A stretch of 64,000 nucleotides of DNA from Manihot esculenta (taxonomy: Eukaryota > Streptophyta > Magnoliopsida > Malpighiales > Euphorbiaceae), in contig NC_035168.2 in the NCBI RefSeq assembly GCF_001659605.2, forward strand, positions 5,326,058 through 5,390,057, in the 5' to 3' direction. Position numbers and translations under genes: made by a program. Under the pieces are notes generated by a model. The model was not told the origin of the DNA. It made no database searches and saw nothing but the letters and a program-made list of their open reading frames with translations. Every line of letters starts with the position of its first letter. Within the stretch, counting starts at the first letter, position 1. This document shows, in pieces, positions 1 through 11,000 of this stretch.

Positions 1-15
1 TATTATATTTCTACA

Positions 16-28
16 TGGTATCAGAGCC
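16..28 (+). other. Primer-binding site (initiator tRNA-Met) of Copia derivative
   Basis: TGGTATCAGAGCC lies directly after the LTR end CA. It is the standard plant Copia minus-strand primer site, complementary to the 3' end of initiator tRNA-Met. Confidence 0.9.
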
Positions 29-231
29 AGGTTTGTAGAGATTTATTTTCTCTCTCGTCAAGTTTTAAATTTTTGGAGACTCAGGACTCCTGTTCTTTTG
101 TGTTATCCATCTAGGATAATATTTGTCTCTCACCGTTCACCTAGAGAGGATGCCAAAGTCGACTTGCAGCTCCCTTGTCAGATTTGTGGTTCGTTTGCCG
201 TTTGGGTGTTGGGCGTCTTTTTGATACTATT

Positions 232-680
232 AATTTGGGTTACCCATAAAGAGTAACTTTTGGAGTAACTTTTGGAGACTTAGGGCTCTGTTTATTTGGG
301 TTACCTATAAAAGAGTAACATTTGGAGACTTAGGGCTCTGTTCATTTGGGTTACTCATAAAGGATAACATTTGGAGACGTAGCGCTCTGTTCATTTGGGT
401 TACTCATAAAGAGTAACATTTGGATCTGTTCATTTGGGTTACTCATAAAGAGTAACATCTGGAGACTTAGGGTTCTGTTCATTTGAGTTATTCACAAAGG
501 GTAACATTTAGAGACTTAGGGCTCTGTTTATTTTGGGTTACTCATAAAGGGTAACATTTGGAGACTTAGGGCTCTATTCATTTGGGTTACTCATAAAGGG
601 TAACATTTGGAGACTTAGGTTTATGTTTATTTGGGTTATCCATAAAGGATAACACTTGGAGACTTAGGGCTCTGTTCATC
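232..680 (+). repeat. Tandem leader repeat, about nine units of about 49 bp
   Basis: About nine imperfect units contain a core like TTTGGGTTACTCATAAAG, then AGTAACATTTGGAGACTTAG and GGCTCTGTTCA. The related element at 6.7-10.8 kb has a single unit of the same sequence in its leader (about 6975-7026), so this is an expansion of an untranslated leader segment. The units are imperfect and differ by small indels. Confidence 0.85.
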
Positions 681-682
681 AG

Positions 683-885
683 ATATTGTTCACGGGAATT
701 ATTCATCAGATATTGTTCACGGGAATTATTCATCAAGTATTGTTCACGGGAATTATTCATCGGGTACTGTTCACGAGTACTGTTTCTCGGGGGTACTGTT
801 CACGAGTACTGTTCATCGGGTACTGTTCACGAGTACTGTTCCTCGGGTACTGTTCACGAGTCACGAGTACTGTTCACGGATTCGA
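683..885 (+). repeat. Short-period repeat of GGTACTGTTCACGAGTACTGTTC type
   Basis: Short direct repeats built on TACTGTTCAC and its variant ATTGTTCACGGGAATTATTC fill this stretch. The longer Copia at 7110-7195 carries a shorter version of the same block. An open frame across it (686-943) is an artefact of the repeat. Confidence 0.75.
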
Positions 886-904
886 AATTCTATTCATAGT
901 AAGG

Positions 905-1113
905 CGTTTTACCAAGCTGAGAAAATGTGGTCTCCCGTTTTAGTGCTGAATCTAAATGTCGAGTCATGGCAAAAACCGTTTGTGAAGTTTTGTGGGTACG
1001 TCAATTATTGGAAGAAGTTGGGTTTACAAATTCGGTGTCTGTTAAGTTGTATGGGACGAGTTGATTATATATGTAACAAGTTGGACATGATTAACATTTA
1101 TGCTCCAACTTGA
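905..1113 (+). pseudogene. Copia pol remnant (RNase H end)
   Basis: This stretch aligns with the RNase H tail of the element at 10250-10578: the segment around CCCGTTTTAGTGCTGAAT, and then the C-terminal coding end that reads into the polypurine tract. The two segments are joined by a deletion and the reading frame is broken. There is no functional product. Confidence 0.75.
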
Positions 1114-1120
1114 GGGGGAG

Positions 1121-1308
1121 TGTTATAGATTATAGGAAGTAAATATATTAATATAGGAAGTAAATATTGATAAATGGGTTAGTTGCTTAATCTTAGGGAT
1201 TGTATAATTATAGACTTGATTTTCTTTCCTGTTTAGATACCGTCTTTTATATATAAATAGGTTTTAATCTTTATTATGAAATACAACATCAAATATTATA
1301 TTTCTACA
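1121..1308 (+). repeat. 3' LTR of the Copia derivative (188 bp)
   Basis: It begins TGTTATAGATTATAGG after the polypurine tract and ends TTTCTACA, with TG...CA termini. Its sequence is similar along its length to the LTRs at 6697-6904 and 10586-10772, including the CTTAATCTTAGGGATTGTAT block, but diverged from them. Confidence 0.9.
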
Positions 1309-1763
1309 TTTCTCTTCTCCGATTTCTCTTTACCCCTCTTCACAATTAGACATCCAAATAAATGGGCTAAAAAACTCTCTAATTTCAACTTCCATCACAG
1401 CTTGTAATAGTTATGAGGCATCAATTGCAGTTTTGTTTTGCTCCATTACATCAGCCAAATCAAGAAATGGAGCTTCTTCATTTTAGAGCTAAATCGAGAA
1501 GTTAAAAAAAAAGTGCTAAAAATGTTAATCTTTAAACTAAAATGAGCTCAAATTAAACTTTTTTAGGCTCAATTAAGAAAATTTTAAAATTAACTAAATT
1601 GAATATCAGGTAAAAATAAAAAAACAATATCCATTTCACTGTATTATAAATTCATATCATTTTAATTTCTGTTGTTCGAATTAAATCAAGGTGTAAAACA
1701 CATACATAGCTCTATTCGGTAATGCAGAGAAATCAAGTGGAACTTCTTCTTTTTTTATTTCTA
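1309..1763. other. Intergenic, nothing recognised
   Basis: AT-rich sequence between the Copia derivative and the decayed gypsy relic. I see no coding signal, RNA gene or clear repeat here. Confidence 0.5.
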
Positions 1764-4390
1764 TGTTATTTAGAATTCTTATTTAAGTTTCTTATTATTT
1801 CCTGCTATTTTTAAATTAGGCTTAAGAGTCTTTTATTTTGTATAGGAAGTTATTTTTATAAAACTTACATTAGTTAGAATTAGTTTATTCCTATTTTGGT
1901 AGAAGTTGTCTTTCTAAATCATAAAGTTCTATTCCTATCATAATTAGGGGAATTAAAACTCTATAAATACCCTATTATCTTATATTATAGGAGTAGATAA
2001 TTTGATTTCAATAAAACAACAATGAATTTCTCTCATAAGTATGTGTGTGAGTGATATTTAGCTATACTGCATTAGGTAGTAATCGGAGAGCTAGAGTCTT
2101 TAATAAAAGGACGGTACATTGCAATGATTAGAGCAACATCTTGAGCAAAGAATGGACCTCAGGTTCAAGTGCATAGAACAACATATCAAAGGAACTGCGG
2201 ACCATTTTGATGCTTAAGGAATTGAAGGAAACAAGAATCGTGCAAACAATATTCGGCCAAGTGAAGGTGCAGTCGTGGTGACTTATATTGACCAATGAAT
2301 TCTTACACATAGGCATTATGCCTATGAGAAGGATTCAGAGGAAGAGGACTTTAAACCATACGATTTTCCTAGTTATCAATGCCTAGAAGACTATGGAAGA
2401 GGAGGTGTTGGTGGATAACAGAGATTTTCGCCTCAAAGTTAATATTCCCAAGTTCATTGAGGGTTTTAATATTGAAAAATTTCTGGATTAGATTGTTGAT
2501 TTAGAAAGATTCTTTGGCTATTTAAAAATAGTTTCGGAAAGAAAAGTAAAGACCGTGGCTTATCGATTGAAGGGTGGAGCCTTTGCTTGGTGGGAGAGGT
2601 TGCAATCTAGGAGGAAACGTGAAGGGAAAGGATTAGTGCGAATATGGTACCGAATGAAACACTTACTACAACAAGAGTTTTTTTCCTTCAAATTATGAGC
2701 AAATCCTTTTTCAGCAATATCAAATATGCCAACAAGGAGGGCAGACAATGCATGAATATACGACAGAGTGTCTAAGGTTGGCTGAGAAGAATAACCTCCA
2801 TGAATCTGAAGGGCAACAAGCTGCAGGGTACTTGGATGGATTAAAACCAGCTTCTAGGGGATAGAATTAGAGTTCAAATATTAAGAACCTTATTCGAGAC
2901 TAAAAATGTCGTTTTGAAAGCCGAGTTGATGTAAAGAAGAAGCTTTGATCCTTATAAAATAGCAAATAGAGCCAAAACAATTAACCATGGTGGGTCCAAT
3001 TAGAGATATAGTTACAACCCAAATACTAAAGAACATGTCCAAGAAGATAAAGCTGCTGAAAGCATCCCATGAATGAAGGAAAGGAGAAAGAGACATCAAA
3101 GTCCGTCAATCCCTATGCTAAACTGATCCTTGATAAGTGTTTTCAAATGCAATCAACAAGGGCATCGTTCTAGTGATCGTCCTTTAAAGAAGATGGTGAA
3201 TGTTGTTGCTAGGGAAGAAGATGATGTTGAAATTTGCTGTGAAGCTTAAGGAGAGAAAGATGATTATGATGAGGAGCTTAATGAAAGGCATAATTATATA
3301 GTGAGGAGAATGATACTAGTCCCGAAAATAGATGATTAAACACAATGTCGCCAACTATTCTGCACCAATTGCACAATTAAATATATAATTTTTGGTGTTA
3401 TTATTGATAGTGGAAGTTATGAAAATATTGTAGGAAGGGAGGCCGTGAAAAGTTTAGGACTAGCAATAGAAAAATATCACAATCTATACACTTTGGGATA
3501 GATTAAAACAATAGTAGATTCCATTTATGTGAATGAAAGATGCAAAGTACCTCTTTTCATAGGCCAATACAAAGACAAGGTCTATTGTGATGTGGTAGAC
3601 ATGGATGCATGCCATTTATTATTTAGAAGGTCATGGCAATATGATGTTAATGCACAATACTTTAAGAGAACTAATACTTATTGCATTGAGAAGTAAGGGG
3701 TGAAATATACCTTGCAACCACAAAAGAGCAAGATGCAAAAGAAGGATGCCCATACTTTCTTAACAATCACTAAAGAATTTGAAATGAAGGTCAAAGAGAC
3801 AAAGCAAGTCCATGTGCTGGTGGTGAAATAAGTACTATTGGAGGAGCCAAAGCCACAAGTGGAGAAGCCTCCCGAGCTTGTTCGACCATTGTTAAAATAA
3901 TTTGAAGAGTTTGATACCGAAAGACATATCGAATGGACTACCTTCCGTGCAAGATGTTCAACATTAAATTGATTTTATCCTAATGCTAAACTTGCCATAT
4001 TATTGCATGAGTTCAAAGGAGAATGAGATACCTAAAGAGAAAGTGGAGGAGCTCCCGCGAAATAGACTAATCAAAGAGAGCATGAGTCCATGTATTGTTC
4101 TTGCATTACTAGCACCTACAAAGGATCGGAGTTGGAGGTGTATTTAGATAGTTGCATCATTACTAAAATTACAGTATGCTACAAATTTTAATTTTCAATT
4201 TATAGATTAGACGACATGTTGAAATAACTACAAGCTGTTAAATGATTTATAAAGTTTAACTTGAAGAATGGTTACCATCAAATCCAAATAAAGTTTGAAG
4301 ATAAGTGAAAAACAACATTTAAAACGAAGGATGGACTTTATAAATTGCTTATCATGCTATTTGGATTGTCCAATACACCAAGTACCCATC
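1764..4390 (+). mobile_element. Decayed Ty3/gypsy LTR retrotransposon relic
   Basis: A probable 5' LTR starts near 1764 (TGTTATTTAGAATTC) and ends near 2118. A degraded tRNA-Met-like primer site follows (ATTGCAATGATTAGAGCA). Next come gag, a zinc-knuckle remnant, an aspartic protease remnant and the first part of reverse transcriptase, in the normal gypsy order. Many stops and frameshifts interrupt all of it. The relic stops within RT near 4390, and no integrase or 3' LTR is recognisable. It lies downstream of the 3' end of SMT1. LTR limits are approximate. Confidence 0.72.
2110..4385 (+). pseudogene. Gypsy gag-protease-RT pseudogene
   Basis: Translations in shifting frames show a retrotransposon gag segment at about 2480-2870 (residues like AYRLKGGAFAWWERL, then YTTECLRLAEKNNLHESEGQ). 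A CCHC-knuckle remnant at about 3140-3185 needs a frame change. The protease active site reads IIDSGSYENI at about 3403-3430. An RT segment at about 4260-4385 carries GYHQIQIKFEDK and [10 protein letters not shown]. At least five in-frame stops are visible, so no product is expected. Confidence 0.75.
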
Positions 4391-5030
4391 ATTTAGTCGC
4401 AAATCCATCAAAATTAATTGTTTTGCATCTAATATTTTCCATTATTTTCCCATTACATAACTTCTGTTTCTTAATAATTGTATTGAAATTTTAAGGAGAC
4501 TATTAAAGGAATTGAGAAATTGGAAGAGTTGCCGATTCATGGTCAATAGACATTAATTGATGATTTCTAAATACTTTCGTTATTTCTAATTCTAACCAGT
4601 ATGGCAAAGCTAGATGACAATCAAGATGGATTTTAAAAGTACGTAATCGAATTTAGAATAAGTTAAATTTAATAGTTAATATTAATAATGAGTTTGAGTT
4701 TTACATATTGAATATTCATTGTACAAATCTCTTTATATAAATAATTAATTATATATAAAATATTTTTTAATGAAAATTTTTTAATTCTAATTTTAAAAAA
4801 TAGAATAATAAGACTACTAGCATTTTAAAATAAAAATTATTAATGAAATGTAGATTTTATATAGATTATTGATTAGCAAATAAAAAATTAAACAGGTTTA
4901 GACATTATTCAGAGTAATAAACAGATTTTGAGATAGATTCTGATAATTTAGGAAAAAGAAATAAATTTCTATACTCCAAACAAGAAATTTAATAGAAAAG
5001 AAATGAATTAAATTGAATTCTTAAGAAATG
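4391..5030. other. AT-rich 3' flank of SMT1, nothing recognised
   Basis: No open frame, repeat pair or RNA gene is recognisable here. It lies between the gypsy relic and the SMT1 polyadenylation signal. Confidence 0.5.
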
Positions 5031-5036
5031 TTTATT
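5031..5036 (-). terminator. Putative polyadenylation signal AATAAA of SMT1
   Basis: AATAAA on the minus strand lies about 45 nt downstream of the SMT1 stop codon (5080-5082) and is the nearest canonical signal. Plant poly(A) signals are loose, so this is suggestive only. Confidence 0.4.
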
Positions 5037-5079
5037 CCAAACAAGGGCTAAATCTTCTGCTGTAATATTAGATTTTGGC

Positions 5080-8000
5080 CTACAAAAGAGGCTTCCTGGC
5101 CAGGAAGAAGTACATTGGTGTAAAAATTCCCTTCCTGCAAAATCCAAGAATAATAATAATCAAAACCAGCTACTCAGGTGTTCATGCAGAGATTCTTGAT
5201 CAAGAAAACAAGATAAATCACACTCCAAAGATGAAAACAGAAAATGTATTCAACCCAGATTGAGAAAGCCAAGTAAACAGTTTGTTGTTGCTTTCTAACA
5301 ACCAAGGTATGGTTGGCTTCTTTGTTCGTCAACACTTTGAAAAGAGCCGAGCCAAAGAGTTGAAGGAACTAAATATTGTGGTTAACAAACTATTTCACCA
5401 CCATCAATCGTCTTACAGGAAAGTCTTTAGTCCATAAAAAGTAAAGCATCTTTCCTTTTATTTCTCCTTGTACTTCATCAATCAAAAATTTTATCATTTA
5501 CTGAAAGTAAAGAGTTTTCCTCCCTTCTCTAATAGCTGCTTTCTATTCGACCATGCTGCCCATGTTCTATTGGTATAAAAATCACACCGAAGGACTGAAA
5601 TGATAAATGAGACACTCCTACCCAAAATCCAAAATCACAAGTACCCTTCTCATTTAACATTTCATTAGTGGAAATAAGTCCAAAACCGCCCTTATACTTT
5701 TCATCGAGGGTAAAATAAGCCCATTTAATATTTTTGGCTAAATAGACCCATAACTTTAGATTTAAGGCCAAACATGTTCTAACATACTAAAACATTAATT
5801 TTTGATAATAAAACATTATTTCTTTAATTTTTTAAATATTAAAACTCATACACTATTTTTAATTAAAATAAAAAATTGCAGTCAAAAAATCCTTTAAAAA
5901 TTAATATTTTAGCATGCTAGGACATATTTGGCCTAAAAGATTAAAATTGGCTTATTTGACCTTTGACGATAAGTATAGAGGCGGGTTTGAATTTATTTCC
6001 TTTAGTAAGTTCTTCCTTTTAATACTTCCCATACTTAGGATTCTTCTCATTTTGCTTCAGCAGGTTATTATGAATTGCAGAAAGAACCAAGAAGAAAGAA
6101 ATCAGTTTTTTGTGCTTTGAATAGGAAACTTAATTAAGAAAACCACTAGGTTCCCTCACACAATTTCCAAGTTTCTATTCCCATGCAAAAGTCAGCTTAT
6201 GCAAGCTCAAGAGAAAGACTTTCAATGACCAAGACAGCAATGAGACAGGAGATCTGAAAAGATGAGCAAATTCACCCCTATAAAAGATCACACTTTCCTG
6301 ATTGGATGTGCATATGCTGCTGTAGAGTATGCTTTTACCGGAAAAATATGATGAGGACATTTGGAGTTGCTATTCAATGGGCATAAATAAACGATAAAAA
6401 AGAACTTACTTGCCACCTTCAACGAGTGCATCTGCTGCTTGTTCCAAGAAGGCTTGAACTCTTTGGCTACCCTCTGGTGCAAGGCCCAAAAACTCCAAGG
6501 TTTTGACCTACAGAGAAATTAACCTATCACTTGCAGATTGCTCTGAAGGAGTTGACATGAGAAGTGCATTTGAATTTGATTACAGTTAAAGCATAAATGA
6601 AATTGGGTACTTCCATGCATTATCAGAGGTACAGATTTCGTGTTATCCTATCACTTCAATAGCAAACAAACAGAAGCCATATATATATAACAAAATTGTT
6701 ATAAGTTATAGAAAGTAAATATGTTAATATAGAAAGTAAATATGTTAATATAGGAAGTAAATATTGATAGATGAGTCAGTTACTTAATCTTAGGGATTGT
6801 ATAATCATAGGTTTGATTTTCCTTCCTGTTTAGATACCGTCTCTCATGTATAAATAGGTTGTAATCTCTATTGTGAGAATACAGCAAAATATTATCTTTC
6901 TACATGGTATCAGAGCCTTTCTCGCAGAGATTTAATTTTTTTTCTCTCTCGTCAAATTTTAATTTTTTTTTTTGAGACTTAGGGCTCTGTTCATTTGGGC
7001 TATCCATAAAGGGTAACATTTGGATCTCATCGTCGTTAGAGTCGCCACACCGTCCCCTTGTCAGATCTGAAGTTTGTTTTCCGTTCGGGTGTTGGGTGGA
7101 GGTGTTTTAGGTACTATTCATATTCGGGTACTGTTCATTGGCACTGTTCACGGTACTGTTCACGTGGTACTGTTCACGCCGGGTACTGTTTTCTGATTCT
7201 GTATTTCTTTTGTTGCTATCATTTTGGGTTGGTTGTCCTTATGGCTGAAGTTAAAACCACCGCCGTAACTGATGTGATTCCTATGATGACTAAAATCACG
7301 GAACACAAATTGAATGGATCTTCCGATCAGGGAATTTTGATATCTGCAGATGAGTATGCACAATTCATCCAATACCAGGCATCTCTAAAATCCTCTAATT
7401 CCTCCTCTATCACTACAATTGCCGAGTCAGGTAACTCTACTGCATGTCTTGTGTCTTCATCCTCCAAATGGGTTATTGATTCTGGTGCTACCGATCATAT
7501 GTCAGGTAATTCTACTCTTTTGTCCAATCTTGAGTCTTATACATCGCCTTCTTATGTTACTCTTGCTTCTTATGTTACTCTTGCTGATGGCACTAAATCT
7601 TCTGTCATGGGTTCTGGTCATATCAACTTAACCCCTTCTTTTTCTGTATCCTCTGTGTTATGTCTCCCTAAGTTCGCATTTAATTTGCTTTCCGTGAGTA
7701 AACTCACTCGTGCATTGAATTGTTGTGTCTCATTCTTTCCTAATCACTCTGTTTTTCAGGATCTTTCGACGAAGCAGATTATTGGTAGAGGGAGTGAGTC
7801 AAAGGGTCTTTACGTCTTGGATCAGCAACTACCTCGATCTCCTCGATCTCTGGTATGCTCCACGCGTTTAACACCTTTTGATGTTCATTGTCGTTTGGGG
7901 CATCCTTCTCTCTCGGCTTTGAAGAAATTATACCCACAGTTTCATTCTTTGTCTATTCTAGATTGTGAGTCTTGTCAATTTGCCAAACATCATCGTTTAC

Positions 8001-11000
8001 CTACACTGTCTCGAGTCAATAAACGAGCTTCGTCCCCCTTTGAGTTAGTCCATTCAGATGTTTGGGGTCCTTGTCCTGTTGTGTCTAAGTCTGGCTTTAA
8101 GTATTTTGTTATTTTTGTTGATGATTTCTCTCGTACTACTTGGTTATTTTTAATGAAGAGTCGTTCAGAATTATTTTCTATTTTTTGTGCATTTTATGCT
8201 GAAATCCAAACCCAATTCAATATTTCCATCCGTATATTGCAAAGTGATAATGCTAAAGAGTATCTTTCTGGGGAATTTCAATCTTATTTGTTACAAAAAG
8301 GAATTCTTCATCAGTCCTCTTGTGTTGCCACTCCTTCACAAAATGGAGTTGCTAAAAGAAAAAATCGACATCTTCTTGAAGTAGCCAGAGCCCTCTTATT
8401 CCAAATGAAGGTACCTAAATGTTTTTGGGCTAATGTTGTATCCACTGCTTGTTTTTTGATCAATCGCATGCCTTCCTCCATCCTTCATGGTGATATCCCT
8501 TATAACATTTTGTTTCCCACTAAATCTTTGTTTCCTATTGAGCCACGTATCTTTGGTTGTACTTGTTTTGTTCGTGATGTTCGTCCACAGATTACTAAAT
8601 TGGATCCCAAATCACTCAAATGTGTCTTCCTTGGCTACTCTCGACGTCAGAAAGGGTATCGTTGTTGTTCTCCTGATCTGAATCGGTATCTTGTGTCTGC
8701 GGACGTAACATTCTTTGAGTCCACTCCGTTTTTTTTGCCATCATCTGTTTATAACACCCAAGAGGAGGAAGATGACCTCTTGTTATACATTGTTCGCTCT
8801 CTGTCTCCTCAGACTGCTCCTACACCTTTCGCTCATGTGCCAGGTCGCCCTCCCATCTTTCATGTGTATTCCAGACGCTTAGAGGACTCTGACTCCGTTC
8901 CGCTACCCGCTTCTTCGTCGACCGATCCTGCTCCCACTGATCCTTCACTGTCTGATTTGGATTTGCTCATTGCTCTTCGCAAAGGTAAACGTACTTGCAC
9001 TTATCCTATTTCATCTTGTGTCTCTTATGATCAATCATCCTCCTCTTCTCGTTGTTTTGTCAATGCTTTAGATTCTATTTCAATTCCCAAAACTGTTATT
9101 GAGGCTTTGTCCCATCCTAGTTGGCGTGCTGCAATGGAAGAGGAAATGATGGCCCTTGACACTAATGGTACTTGGGAGTTGATGTCCTTGCCCCCAGGAA
9201 AGCGGGCTATTGGGTGCAAATGAGTGTTTGCAGTGAAAGTAAATCCTGATGGATCTATTGCTCGCCTCAAGGCCCGTTTAGTGGCCAAAGGTTATGCACA
9301 AACTTATGGAGTTGACTATTCTGATACATTCTCCCCAGTTGCCAAGCTCACAGCTGTGCGATTGTTTATTTCCTTGACGGCTACTCATGATTGGCCTTTG
9401 CATCAACTGGATATTAAAAATGCTTTTCTTCATGGTGATCTTCAGGAGGAGGTTTATATTGAGCAACCACCTGGTTTTGTTGCTCAGGGGGATTCAGGTA
9501 AGGTTTGTAGACTTCGAAAATCCCTTTACGGCTTGAAACAGAGTCCTCGGGCATGGTTTGGCAAGTTTAGTGAGGTGGTCCAACAGTTTGGAATGAAAAT
9601 GAGTAAGTGTGATCACTCAGTGTTTTATAGAAATTCTGATAGTGGAGTAATTCTGCTTGTAGTATATGTGGATGATATCGTTATTACAGGAAGTGACATT
9701 GTTGGCATCACATCCCTAAAAGAATTTCTTAAAACACAATTACATACAAAGGATTTGGGTTCCTTGAAATATTTCTTGGGAATCGAAGTTATGCGGTGTA
9801 AGAAAGGCATCTTCTTATCTCAAAGAAAATATGTTCTTGATTTGTTGGTAGAAACAGGAAAATTGGGTGCTAAGCCTTGTAGTGCCCCAATGACCCCTAA
9901 CCTTCAACTTACCACAGAAGACAGTGAGCTATTTGCAGATCCTGGAAAGTATAGAAGATTAGTTGGCAAGTTGAATTATTTGACGGTGACTCGTCCTGAT
10001 ATTGCATATTCAGTAAGTGTGGTAAGTCAGTTTATATCTTCTCCTACTGTTGCCCAGTAGGATGCTCTGGAACAGATTCTTTGTTACCTTAAAGGGGCCC
10101 AGGGCGTGGCCTATTTTATGGTAACCATGGCACTCAAATATTGAATGCTTTTCTGATACTGATTGGGCAGGCTCGAAAGTTGATAGGAGGTCAACTACTG
10201 GGTATTGTGTTTTTGTGGAAGGTAACTTGGTCTCATGGAAAAGTAAAAAGCAAAATGTGGTCTCCCGTTCTAGTGCTGAATTTGAATATCGAGCCATGGC
10301 ACAAGCTGTTTGTGAAATCTTGTGGGTACGTCAACTTGTGGTGTGATAATCAAGCAGCTATCCACATTGCCTCCAATCCAGTATGTCACGAGAGGACTAA
10401 ACACATCGAGATTGATTGTCATTTTGTTCGTGAAAAGGTCCAACAAAAGATAATATCAACAGGACATATCCGAACTGGAGAACAATTAGGAGATATTTTC
10501 ACTAAAGCTCTGAATGGGACTCGAGTTGATTATATATGTAACAAGTTGGGCATGATTAACATTTATGATCCAACTTGAGGGGGAGTGTTATAAGTTATAG
10601 AAAGTAAATATGTTAATATAGGAAGTAAATATTGATAGATGGGTCAGTTGCTTAATCTTAGGGATTGTATAATCATAGGTTTGATTTTCCTTCCTGTTTA
10701 GATACCGTCTCTCATGTATAAATAGGTTGTAATCTCTATTGTGAAAATACAGCAAAATATTATCTTTCTACAAAAATCATTGTTGAAAGGCAATTACCAA
10801 AGGTTAGAAAAGTTTAAAATATTACCATATTCCTAGTGAAGAATCGTCCAACAGCAGTTACACGGAAGTTGGAAAGCGATATCTGACTTTTATCAAGTGG
10901 CAAATACCAAGGTAGAGGTGAATCCACAGCAACATCCTTCTCCCACATAACCTTAAACAAGAGAAATTGTTATGACAAATATGAAAAGGAAGTTTTTTTT

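Larger units (their letters stand above)
1..1308 (+). mobile_element. Internally deleted Copia LTR retrotransposon (5' LTR mostly outside window)
   Basis: The first 15 bases match the end of a Copia LTR (ending TTTCTACA) and are followed directly by a primer-binding site. An expanded non-coding leader follows, then a short remnant of the RNase H end of pol, a polypurine tract (GAGGGGGAG) and a complete 3' LTR at 1121-1308. The LTR, leader and pol tail are recognisably the same family as the longer Copia element at 6697-10772. All of gag, protease, integrase and reverse transcriptase is missing, so this is a non-autonomous derivative that keeps the cis-acting ends. The target-site duplication cannot be tested because the left end is off the window; the five bases after the 3' LTR are TTTCT. 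Confidence 0.88.
6697..10772 (+). mobile_element. Copia LTR retrotransposon, defective, inside SMT1 intron 11 (antisense to gene)
   Basis: The LTRs at 6697-6904 and 10586-10772 have TG...CA ends. A 5-bp target-site duplication AAAAT flanks the element (6692-6696 and 10773-10777). TGGTATCAGAGCC (tRNA-Met primer site) lies at 6905-6917 and a polypurine tract at 10576-10585. Internal order is protease, integrase, reverse transcriptase, RNase H, as in Copia. Most of gag is missing, pol has two stops plus a deletion, and integrase has lost its catalytic Glu. By eye the shared LTR bases differ at three positions in 187, so insertion was fairly recent. The whole element lies in intron 11 of SMT1, opposite to the gene. 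Confidence 0.95.

Noticed and set aside
686..943. 85-codon frame at the left edge
   Set aside because: It lies in the TACTGTTCAC repeat block of a Copia leader and reads repeated nonsense.
5529..6120. Two small frames with similar peptides on opposite strands
   Set aside because: The similarity comes from the inverted arms of the fold-back element, not from coding.
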